Assembly: GCA_017619375.1 (NCBI GenBank)
Contig: JAFZSL010000077.1
Span: 1-64,000, forward strand
DNA: 64,000 bases
Source of the DNA: Prevotella sp.
Lineage (GTDB): Bacteria; Bacteroidota; Bacteroidia; Bacteroidales; Bacteroidaceae
Direction: 5' to 3'
The position numbers and the translations under genes were made by a program. The first letter of the stretch is position 1; every line of letters starts with the position of its first letter. Shown piece after piece: positions 29,267 to 37,000 of this stretch. The notes under the pieces were generated by a model. That model made no database searches. It was not told where the DNA came from and saw nothing but the letters and a program-made list of their open reading frames with translations.

Positions 29267-30532
29267 ATGAGAACACTGCACAACATGATCATCATGACGC
29301 TTGCGCTTGCATTCTCCATGCAAGCAGCAGCGATCGACATCAAACTGAAAAAAGACAAGGCCGTCGTCGATGGCATCACCTACACCATCAACGCCAAGAA
29401 GCAAACGGCCAACGTGACCAGAGGACAAGATGCATACGTGGGCGATATCGTCATCCCAGAGAAAATCACCGTCGACAGCGTGACGCTCTATGTGGAGGAA
29501 ATCACCATGAACGCATTCAAAGACTGTCCGGGACTCACCTCCGTCATCATTCCGGAATGCATCACCAAAATCGGGTCCTCTGCCTTCGAGGGATGTGCCA
29601 GCCTTGCTGAAATCACCATCCCCTCACGCATTGTGAACTTGCCGGCAGACTTGTTCAAGAACTGCACCAGTCTGACCAACATCATCCTGCCTGAAGCAAC
29701 GAAAAGTTTCTCCCCTGAACTCTTCAGAGGCTGCAAGTCGTTGGTGGAATTCGAGGTCCCCAACGGAGTGACCGAAATACCCTCCAACTGCTTCACCGAC
29801 TGCAACGAACTGCGGCACATCACCTTGCCCAGTGGATTGAAGAAAATCGGCTCCAGCGCCTTCGAGGGATGCACCAGCATGGAGTACATCGAAATCCCCA
29901 CAGGCGTGAGCAGCATCGGCAGCGAGGCCTTCAAAGGCTGCACCAGCCTCAGGGAATTCCATTCACCCTCCGGACTCAGCACCATTTCCGCCAACACGTT
30001 CAAAGGATGCGTCGAACTGAAGGAAGTGGAACTTACCAATGCCACCTCCAAAATCGAGCACGACGCCTTCAACGGCTGCTGCGCACTCGATAGCATCTTC
30101 CTGAGCAACTCCATCTCCTCCCTCGGCAGCAGCGCCTTTGAGGGATGCACCTCCTTGAAGAAAGCCAGGATACCCAACAGCATCACCGACATTCCAAGCG
30201 ACCTCTTCAAGAATTGCAGCAGCCTCGTGGAAGTGAACTTCCCCAACTCACTGAAGAAAATCGGCAGTGGAGCCTTCGAAGGATGCGCAAGCATGACGGC
30301 TGTCTCACTCCCCGTCTCCCTCAAGGAAATAGGCGGTAGCGCCTTCGACAAGTGCAACAGCATCCGAGATATCTGGTGCAACAGTTCCACTCCTGTGAAA
30401 ATCGCCGCCAACTCCTTCGGCAAAGCCACTACAAAGGAAGCCATCGTCCATGTGAAGAAAGGAGCCGCCACCAACTACAACCTGGACAAGCAATGGAAGA
30501 AATTCCTCAATATCGTGAATATGGAAAACTGA
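29267..30532 (+). CDS. Exported BspA-like leucine-rich repeat protein
   Basis: 421 residues from the ATG at 29267, chosen because it gives a signal peptide (MRTLHNMIIMTLALAFSMQAAA) and follows the promoter leader. The rest is LRR_5 units of 23 residues (IGSSAFEGCTSLxxxxIPxxVxx) to about residue 385, then a CNSIRDIWCNSSTPVKI / AIVHVKKGAATNY end typical of BspA proteins. There is no visible T9SS or dockerin tail, so surface attachment is uncertain. Function probably adhesion or host-matrix binding. Confidence 0.85.
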   Translation: MRTLHNMIIMTLALAFSMQAAAIDIKLKKDKAVVDGITYTINAKKQTANVTRGQDAYVGDIVIPEKITVDSVTLYVEEITMNAFKDCPGLTSVIIPECITKIGSSAFEGCASLAEITIPSRIVNLPADLFKNCTSLTNIILPEATKSFSPELFRGCKSLVEFEVPNGVTEIPSNCFTDCNELRHITLPSGLKKIGSSAFEGCTSMEYIEIPTGVSSIGSEAFKGCTSLREFHSPSGLSTISANTFKGCVELKEVELTNATSKIEHDAFNGCCALDSIFLSNSISSLGSSAFEGCTSLKKARIPNSITDIPSDLFKNCSSLVEVNFPNSLKKIGSGAFEGCASMTAVSLPVSLKEIGGSAFDKCNSIRDIWCNSSTPVKIAANSFGKATTKEAIVHVKKGAATNYNLDKQWKKFLNIVNMEN

Positions 30533-30590
30533 AAAAAAATAGAAAATTGAAAATAGAAAATTGAAAATTGAAAATTGCATTTTTGGAGCA

Positions 30591-30627
30591 GCGAGAGCAG
30601 AGTCAAACTTGTTTGAACTATGCCGAG
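30591..30627 (-). repeat. Decayed member of the CTCGG-palindrome-CTCTCG repeat
   Basis: Minus strand: CTCGGCA, palindrome CAAAC-AA-GTTTG, CTGCTCTCGC. It matches the 61609 copy at most positions but has no -7 box. It is preceded by a run of AAAATTG microrepeats (30543-30577). Confidence 0.55.
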
Positions 30628-30666
30628 TCGCGACAAAAATCAGCGAAGCTAAAATTTAAAATATCA

Positions 30667-30696
30667 GGGCCCGCGACAAAATCGCGGGCCCTTTTT
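30667..30696. terminator. Strong rho-independent terminator between convergent genes
   Basis: Perfect 10-bp stem GGGCCCGCGA / TCGCGGGCCC with a CAAAA loop, followed by TTTTT on the plus strand. It ends the LRR gene transcript and, read on the minus strand, may also serve the lipoprotein gene. Confidence 0.85.
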
Positions 30697-30727
30697 ATGT
30701 CATAGAGACTGTGGAGGCTATAGGAAA

Positions 30728-31357
30728 TCACCTTGTCAAGTCAAAACCGATGCGCACCCCGTCATAGTTTTTGGACAGTTCGCCAATGGTCGACATCGTC
30801 GCATTGCCACTTGCAGCACCAACGGCCTGCAAGACGGTCAACAGTTTCTGTGACTCGAAGAGCAAACTCATGCCCGTGGTGTTGAGCATCACATATGCGT
30901 TCATGTTCAGAAGCAATGTCTTGAGCGCAATCTGTCCGCTGTTGGGATCCAGGACGTATGTGCCGCTTACCGTCTTCCCCGCCACTTTTCCAGAGAAAGT
31001 ATTATCTTGTTTGAAAGTGAAGTAGGTGTTGGAAGAATTGATGCCAAGGGACGCGAAGGTCGATGCCAACTGATTCTCCACCTTTTGTGCAGCCACCTCG
31101 CCGCCTGCCTGTGCCAATACGTTCTGACTGGTGAAGGCACAACCTGGAGAAGCATATTTCCATGTACCTATCAGATTCTGCTCAGTCACCTTGTTGGTTC
31201 CCAGCAAACCTCCCAGGACATTGCCCAACACACTGGCACCATCAACACCACTGAGAATGCCGTCCAAACCTGTACCCGTTCCGGCACCACCCATGTTGCC
31301 GCAGCCAGCCATCATCAGCGCCGCCACGGCCATAACAATCATATTCCTTTTTTTCAT
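30728..31357 (-). CDS. DUF4923-family lipoprotein
   Basis: 209 residues from the ATG at 31357, which gives a lipoprotein signal peptide ending in the lipobox MMAGCGN. A Gly-rich segment (GGAGTGTGLDGILSG) follows, then the DUF4923 domain with GTWKYASPGCAF..LAQAGGEVAAQKVE..YFTFKQDNTFSGKV..GTYVLD, resembling a lipocalin-like fold. It is a Bacteroidales family of unknown role, probably at the outer membrane. Confidence 0.8.
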   Translation of the reverse strand: MKKRNMIVMAVAALMMAGCGNMGGAGTGTGLDGILSGVDGASVLGNVLGGLLGTNKVTEQNLIGTWKYASPGCAFTSQNVLAQAGGEVAAQKVENQLASTFASLGINSSNTYFTFKQDNTFSGKVAGKTVSGTYVLDPNSGQIALKTLLLNMNAYVMLNTTGMSLLFESQKLLTVLQAVGAASGNATMSTIGELSKNYDGVRIGFDLTR

Positions 31358-31517
31358 ATCATAAGATTTTTCACGATAAAACAATTTTCGGCAAAAATAC
31401 ACAAAAATCAGAAACACGAAACCTATTTGATGTTGAAAAAACAAAAAAAACGTCAAAATGTTAGTTTATCATCCCATCCTCTTGATTTTTCATCTTTTTT
31501 CAAGAAGAAACTATTGA

Positions 31518-32693
31518 CAGAAATCACTATTCCCCATAAGAAAGCCAAACCTTCATGCCCATATCATATGGGACTGGATGAACCACGACACTGGAAAGTC
31601 ATACAAACTCAATGCCGATGACATGTCAGAAATGCAGGACATGGTGGCTGAGACATTGGTGATGGAACGTGGGAGGAAAAAGGCAGAGACGGGTCTTGAC
31701 CACCTGGAGCGTAATGACTTCATCCTGCAAAAGCAGAGAGAGGAACAAAAACGGCTTCAGGAGGAAACCGAAAAGGCTCTTGCCAAGAAGAAGGCAGCTG
31801 AGACACAGGCAGCCGAAGCCGAGAGGCAAAAGGCGGCAGCAGAGCAGCAGACGGCAACGGCCAACGCAGAGAAAGCAGAAGCCGAGGAAAAAGCCAGGGA
31901 GGCCAAGGAACAGCTTGCAACTGTCGAGGAACAGACGAAAGCCAAGGAAGATGCCATTGTCGAGTTGGATGAACGTATCTCCAACAAGACAAGGAAGGAC
32001 AACACCCTTGCCGCCGGGCTTATACAGAAAACCCATCAAGATAAGGTGCTGACTTCTGAGATTCAGTCAAAACGTAGGAGTGTCAGGTCTCTTGACCGTG
32101 AAATCGAGAACAAGAGCGACATTCTTGATGGACTTGATGAGGAAATATCCGAAAAAGAAGAAACGATAAGCGGGCTTGATGCTGCCATCACGACCAAGAC
32201 AGAAGAGATTGGCACACTTGATGCCGGCATTGAGGACAGAAACAAAACTGTTGGTGAACTTGACGAGCAGATAAACAGCTTATTGCTTGCTAAGCAGAAT
32301 GCTCAGCTTAGTGGTGATTGGAAAGAGAAATTGCTACGGTCATTGGCTCTCTTGCTCTACAATTCAGATGAGAATCTGAGGTCTTGCGTGAAAATCATCC
32401 AAGACTTCGCCTGTGCAAAACGCGCTGGCCGGGGTGGTGAGTACAAGGCTTGTTTCTGGGATCAAGAGTCATACGTACTCAAAAGTTACATGGTTGCATT
32501 TTGCAACGCAACACAAGTAACAGTACTGCATGTGGCGAATTTCCTTACCTGGTTGGCTGGCGAGTTGGGCAAATTCAATGACTATGAAAAGGGACGCGCC
32601 GCCCGGGAAGTCAACGATGTCGCCCTTGGTAAATACGATTGGCGCATCCAAAAACATATTGACAGAGGCGGTGGCAGAGGTAGAGGACGATGA
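31518..32693 (+). pseudogene. 5'-truncated MobV-type (Pre/Mob) relaxase remnant
   Basis: The open frame runs from 31518; the first ATG is at 31578 (371 codons). In-frame codons before it read AHIIWDWMNHDTGKSYKLN, the distal part of the MobV catalytic domain (H-x-H metal motif), joined to DDMSEMQDMVAETLVMERGRKK and a long alanine/glutamate coiled coil, as in Bacteroides plasmid and transposon relaxases. The first ~120 residues of the relaxase domain are missing: in-frame TGA at 31515. No element partner is present. It marks the left border of the AT-rich accessory island. A shortened coiled-coil protein could still be made. Confidence 0.7.
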
Positions 32694-32737
32694 AACAATA
32701 TCAGATGTTGTAATTTCTGAAGTTTGGTTTACATATT

Positions 32738-32793
32738 TAGCCCGGCAATAGTTTCATTTGACTATTGTCGGGCTAAAAATATCTTTATTTTTT
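32738..32793 (+). terminator. Terminator after the relaxase remnant
   Basis: 15-bp arms 32738-32752 (TAGCCCGGCAATAGT) and 32761-32775 with one G-T pair and an 8-nt loop, followed by A-rich then T-rich DNA. Confidence 0.7.
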
Positions 32794-32861
32794 CGGAGGT
32801 GGGGGCGGTGGAGATACAGGTTTCACCACTTCTAATTCCCTTTGGTTTGGATTATCATTAC

Positions 32862-33458
32862 TCATACTCTTTGATTATTTATGTTATTATTGAGAAAGTT
32901 TCTGTTGAAATAGTCTATTGTCTTTTTACGGATGTTTATTCGCTCATCATCTGTTAAATCTCGACATAGGCGATTTAATCTAGATTCCATATCGACATCT
33001 GTTTTAACAATACTATTAAAACGGGATTCCATCTTAATGTCATCAACATCAGTATTTAAATAATAACGCTCCCTAAATAGTTTTTCCAATTTTTGTAAAT
33101 ATTCTTTGTAAAAATCGTATATCTTATCTATTTCCTTCAATTCTTCTTCCGCTTGAATAAAATTAGGTAAAAACTCCTTAACTGTTGTGGTAATTGCAAC
33201 AAAAAGAGCTAAGGAAAAAACTATCCATTTTGATAATTCACAATTATTAATAAGAGCGAGAAAAGCACAGATAAATGCTGAAATGATAGTAAGATAAGTT
33301 ATTCTTCTATTGAGTCTTCTCTTCCTGTTAGTATAAAAATCTATCTGAAAAAGAAAACCTTTGACTTTATGCATTTCATCCCAAACCCTATCAACAATCA
33401 TTGATTCTTCGGGATCTTGGTTTTCGATAATCAATTCTTCTTCCATATTTTTCCCCAT
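32862..33458 (-). CDS. SLATT-like two-helix membrane protein
   Basis: 198 residues. A charged N-terminus leads to two adjacent membrane helices (YLTIISAFICAFLALI and WIVFSLALFVAITTTV, about residues 52-95), followed by a long charged coiled-coil region (EELKEIDKIYDFYKEYLQKLEKLF). This is the build of SLATT proteins, proposed membrane-disrupting effectors of nucleotide-linked defence systems; the assignment is by architecture. It lies at the 3' end of the restriction-modification genes, and its 5' end overlaps the preceding small gene by 68 bp in another frame. Later in-frame starts (33446, 33401) also overlap. Confidence 0.5.
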   Translation of the reverse strand: MGKNMEEELIIENQDPEESMIVDRVWDEMHKVKGFLFQIDFYTNRKRRLNRRITYLTIISAFICAFLALINNCELSKWIVFSLALFVAITTTVKEFLPNFIQAEEELKEIDKIYDFYKEYLQKLEKLFRERYYLNTDVDDIKMESRFNSIVKTDVDMESRLNRLCRDLTDDERINIRKKTIDYFNRNFLNNNINNQRV

Positions 33459-33729
33459 TGTTGAGAAATCGGATATATTTCATAATTGCAGCAGAATATG
33501 CTCTATGATTAGCAATATTGATGGGATGCAAATTTATTTTGCTATATAAAGCCCATAATTTATCCAAACTGTCTATGTCAAAAAGACTTTCAGTTTTCAA
33601 TTCCTCCATCAATAGTTGTTTCATAAAACAGCTTCTAATAGATGTCTGATAGTTCCTGATAGTCCTTGCTGATAACGTGCTTAAAGATTTATAGAAGGCA
33701 ATTTCTCTTTCTATCATTTTATAAACCAT
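33391..33729 (-). CDS. Small helical protein of the restriction locus
   Basis: 112 residues. IEREIAFYKSLSTLSARTIRNYQTSIRS and NHRAYSAAIMKYIRFLN resemble the helical core-binding type segment found at the N-terminus of several restriction endonucleases and integrases, but no catalytic residues are present. It overlaps the end of the HNH endonuclease gene by 11 bp, so it is translated with it and may be a specificity or stabilising subunit. Not confidently recognised. Confidence 0.45.
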   Translation of the reverse strand: MVYKMIEREIAFYKSLSTLSARTIRNYQTSIRSCFMKQLLMEELKTESLFDIDSLDKLWALYSKINLHPINIANHRAYSAAIMKYIRFLNNGEKYGRRIDYRKPRSRRINDC

Positions 33730-34942
33730 TATAGTTTTCCCATCTCCAACGGATAAATTCTCTATTTACATAATCAGGAATGAAGATTTTGGGAGGTATG
33801 GTTGCTCCATACGACCACCGAGCTTTATCTGATAAAAAGACTTCTCCATCAACTGATATACGAAGATGCCCTGAATCAAATAGATAATGAATATCCATTC
33901 TCATGGCAAATCCATTAGCCGCTGTATCTTCACCTTTGTATTTGTAAGGTTTGATATGCGCAGCTTCCAATACTTCGGGCATTTCTACATTGGTAACAAC
34001 ACATCTTTTGCATACTTCCAATACGGCTTTTCTGAATTTTGCTTGATTGGGTCTTCTTTGTGAATAGACTATTTTCCTTTCTGTGTCAGATGCCAGGGAG
34101 GTTGAAATGATGCTATATTTAGCTTTCAAGATTTCTTGTATTTCAGTATCTATCTCAAAGTTATATGTGTACCGTTCTTCCTCCCTTTTGGCAGCTTCAC
34201 TTTTAAAAAGATAGCCATAATTCGACAAGAATAGAAGGTATTCCCTTGCGATTCTAAAATCATTTGCCTCTGGACAGCAATTAGGCCAGGAAGAAATATT
34301 CAACTCTTTTGACCGATATTTAAGGATATAATCTACATAACTCTTGATTTCTCGGTTTGGGGTTCCTGAAAGAGGTATTATTATTTTTACTAATTCATTT
34401 GTCGTAATGTATGCTGACATTTCATTTTCTTCTGCCAATTCGTGGACTATGCCTAAAATCAATTTGAGTGGATAAAACTCCAAGCCAGCATTTTCCCAAA
34501 GTTTACATTCTGCTTCAGATTGAATTGCTCGATTTGGCAGTTTAAATGAGACGATGGTTTGAGCTGAAAATTCAGTTTGAGAAATTTGGTGATTTGCCAC
34601 TTTTCTGCCAAAGTCTGTTAGCGTTATTATACCACCTGTTCTTTGAGAAGGTATTAAGTTTAATGCTTTCCAGTATTGCCCAGAATTTCTAATTATATTT
34701 CTTTCGCCGGTACGTCCCCTTAAATCAACATTTACACCAGAACCAATCAAGTCATCAGATAGGCTTATTAATTCCGATGCAAATTCATCTGAACTATATT
34801 TATATTTCCCCTCAAGTTTTGCCATTCTGAAAAGAACACCCAACAATACTACTGGGTCATTTATACCCTCTGTACATTGAAGACATGCCCATTTCCATTT
34901 AAATCCAGGAAAGGGTAATAGTGGTATATAATTATTGTTCAT
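33719..34942 (-). CDS. Type II restriction endonuclease with C-terminal HNH domain
   Basis: 407 residues. The N-terminal ~270 residues probably recognise DNA; the C-terminus has an HNH_2-type nuclease: CKRCVVTNVEMPEVLEAAHIKPYKY..DTAANGFAMRMDIHYLFDSGHLRISVDG, with the AAHIKP and D-x-HxLFD-x-G residues. The start overlaps the methyltransferase stop by 4 nt (ATGA-type). The three genes form one minus-strand operon. Two adjacent m5C methyltransferases plus an HNH nuclease suggest an asymmetric recognition site (inference). Confidence 0.85.
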   Translation of the reverse strand: MNNNYIPLLPFPGFKWKWACLQCTEGINDPVVLLGVLFRMAKLEGKYKYSSDEFASELISLSDDLIGSGVNVDLRGRTGERNIIRNSGQYWKALNLIPSQRTGGIITLTDFGRKVANHQISQTEFSAQTIVSFKLPNRAIQSEAECKLWENAGLEFYPLKLILGIVHELAEENEMSAYITTNELVKIIIPLSGTPNREIKSYVDYILKYRSKELNISSWPNCCPEANDFRIAREYLLFLSNYGYLFKSEAAKREEERYTYNFEIDTEIQEILKAKYSIISTSLASDTERKIVYSQRRPNQAKFRKAVLEVCKRCVVTNVEMPEVLEAAHIKPYKYKGEDTAANGFAMRMDIHYLFDSGHLRISVDGEVFLSDKARWSYGATIPPKIFIPDYVNREFIRWRWENYNGL

Positions 34943-35868
34943 ATCTTGTTAGTTAGATGATTAAATTGCTCAGCCAAAGCTTTTGCTAAAAGTGGTGGTA
35001 CGGCATTCCCAATTTGTCGGTAGATAGAAGATATCCCTCCCTCAAAACGATAATTATCAGGAAAACTTTGTATCGTAGCAAGCTCACGACAAGTCATCCT
35101 TCGTAGATTATTTGGGTGTGGGAGGATAACCACCCCACCTCTATCATCGCCACGAGCTGTCACCGTAGGGGCAGGTTGATCATAAGCGATGGGGCGATGC
35201 CCTAAATAGCCATTGAAGTTGAGCTTGTATTTAGAGTATATATGATTGGGTATGTTATTTGGCAGATCTGGGTCAGGAAAATGCTCCAAAGCTTCGCCTG
35301 CACCGACCCATTTCTTTGTAAACATAGAAGGTTCTTTGCTATGGGTAGGCATTGGATATTGATAATGTAATCCTAAATCATTCCTTACTCCTATAATTAT
35401 GACTCTAAACCGTTTTTGTGGTACTCCATAGTCAGCAGAATTAACAAGTTTATATTGAACATCATAATGAAGAGAGCGAAAATCCGACAAGATATTCTGA
35501 AAGACAACACCTTTGCCTATGCTTAGGATGCCTTTCACATTTTCTGCCAAGAAGAATTTTGGAGCCTTGTCTCTTATGATACGAATCATCTCCAAATATA
35601 ACTTGTTGCGTTCATCGTCCTCATGACGACCTGTATTTGCAACAGAAAAGCCTTGACAAGGGAAGCCACCAATAACTATATCACAATCAGGTATATCATC
35701 GGAAGATATTTGGCTAATATCTTTTTCGACAATATGATTTCCTATATTTCTACGATATGTGAGAACTGCATCGTGAAACAAATCATTAGCCCATACAATG
35801 TGATGACCTGCTTGAATGAAACCTAAATCCAAACCACCAGCGCCACTAAATAAAGAAACTACATCCAT
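34939..35868 (-). CDS. DNA cytosine-5 methyltransferase, second copy
   Basis: 309 residues. m5C motifs in order: I SLFSGAGGLDLGF, IV GGFPCQGFSVANTGR (catalytic Cys), VI AENVKGIL, VIII QKRFRVIIIG, and X QIGNAVPP. The short target-recognition region lies between VIII and X. It overlaps the stop of the paralogous upstream methyltransferase by 10 bp and the endonuclease start by 4 bp. Confidence 0.95.
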   Translation of the reverse strand: MDVVSLFSGAGGLDLGFIQAGHHIVWANDLFHDAVLTYRRNIGNHIVEKDISQISSDDIPDCDIVIGGFPCQGFSVANTGRHEDDERNKLYLEMIRIIRDKAPKFFLAENVKGILSIGKGVVFQNILSDFRSLHYDVQYKLVNSADYGVPQKRFRVIIIGVRNDLGLHYQYPMPTHSKEPSMFTKKWVGAGEALEHFPDPDLPNNIPNHIYSKYKLNFNGYLGHRPIAYDQPAPTVTARGDDRGGVVILPHPNNLRRMTCRELATIQSFPDNYRFEGGISSIYRQIGNAVPPLLAKALAEQFNHLTNKI

Positions 35869-36785
35869 CTTTCTTGATTTTCAATTCTTGCAAGTTCATT
35901 TCCAAGTATTTCGCCAAAGTGTACTGGAACAGCATTTCCAATTTGTCGGTAACAGCTACCCATATTTCCATAAAAGACAAAGTCTAATGGGAATGTTTGT
36001 ATCACTGCACTTTCTCTAATTGTAAGCCTTCTTTGGCCATTATAATGAGGGATGGCGCAGACACCGCCCTTTCCATTGCCTCTTGCTAATATTGTCGGAG
36101 ATGGTAAGTCAGGATTGGTTTTCCTATGGGCTGTAAAATTTCTTACTACTATTTTATAGTTTGAGCCATAATTGTTTGGGTCATGTGTTGTATCTCCAGC
36201 TTGTGGTAGATGCTGCAAAGCATCCTTTATACTCACCCAATTTTTTTTACTATGGGTAGGTTTGGGAAAATGGAAGAGCATATTTTCACCCAAATCATTT
36301 CTTTGGCCAATAATAATCACCCTCTCTCTATGTTGTGGCACCCCATAATCAGCCATATTGACTAAATGATATTCAACTTTATAACCAGCTTCATTGAAAT
36401 CTTTAATAATCGTTTGTATGATTGTACCACCACCTAAAGAAAGAATACCTTTAACATTCTCTGCAATAAAGAAACTTGGTTGCTTGGTTAGAATTGTACG
36501 ATAAAAAAACTGATACAACAGGTTTCTATCATCATCTACTGTCCTTCTCATATTTGCTATTGAGAAACCTTGACATGGAAAGCCACCGACAACAACGTCT
36601 CCATTGGGTATGTCGTCTATCTGAATATCTTTAATGTCAGCTTGGATTATATTAGGGTCAACGTTTGCTCTATAAGTGGCCACAGCATTTTCATCTATGT
36701 CATTAGCCCAAATTATACGATGACCTGCCTGGATTAGTCCTAAATCCAAACCTCCGGCTCCACTAAAGAGAGAAATAATATTCAT
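35859..36785 (-). CDS. DNA cytosine-5 methyltransferase, first copy
   Basis: 308 residues. Motifs: I SLFSGAGGLDLGL, IV GGFPCQGFSIANMRR, VI AENVKGILSLGG, VIII QHRERVIIIG, X QIGNAVP. It is a clear paralogue of the next gene, differing most between motifs VIII and X, so the two probably methylate the two strands of one asymmetric site. A -7 box TATCTTTG (minus strand, 36819-36812) lies 26 nt before the ATG; the -33 box is weak. Confidence 0.95.
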   Translation of the reverse strand: MNIISLFSGAGGLDLGLIQAGHRIIWANDIDENAVATYRANVDPNIIQADIKDIQIDDIPNGDVVVGGFPCQGFSIANMRRTVDDDRNLLYQFFYRTILTKQPSFFIAENVKGILSLGGGTIIQTIIKDFNEAGYKVEYHLVNMADYGVPQHRERVIIIGQRNDLGENMLFHFPKPTHSKKNWVSIKDALQHLPQAGDTTHDPNNYGSNYKIVVRNFTAHRKTNPDLPSPTILARGNGKGGVCAIPHYNGQRRLTIRESAVIQTFPLDFVFYGNMGSCYRQIGNAVPVHFGEILGNELARIENQERWM

Positions 36786-36931
36786 TTTTTCGATAAAGAA
36801 TTATGTGCCTGCAAAGATACGAAATATTCAGCAGACAATAATTAAGTAAAGGCTTTTTATTGTTCAATTCAATCCTATATTAGTTTTTATTTATACATCA
36901 TAGTATCCACACAATTGTACCTAAATTATGA

Positions 36932-36980
36932 ACCGCCATTGATTTTCAGACAGTTGGAATGACCGAGGTACAATGGCGGT
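36932..36980. repeat. Inverted repeat between the methyltransferase and DUF262 units
   Basis: ACCGCCATTG (36932-36941) and CAATGGCGGT (36971-36980), a perfect 10-bp inverted repeat with a 29-nt spacer, 20 bp after the stop of the DUF262 gene. May be a terminator or an element end. Confidence 0.5.
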
Positions 36981-37000
36981 ACAGAAAGCCGTTTTGATAG

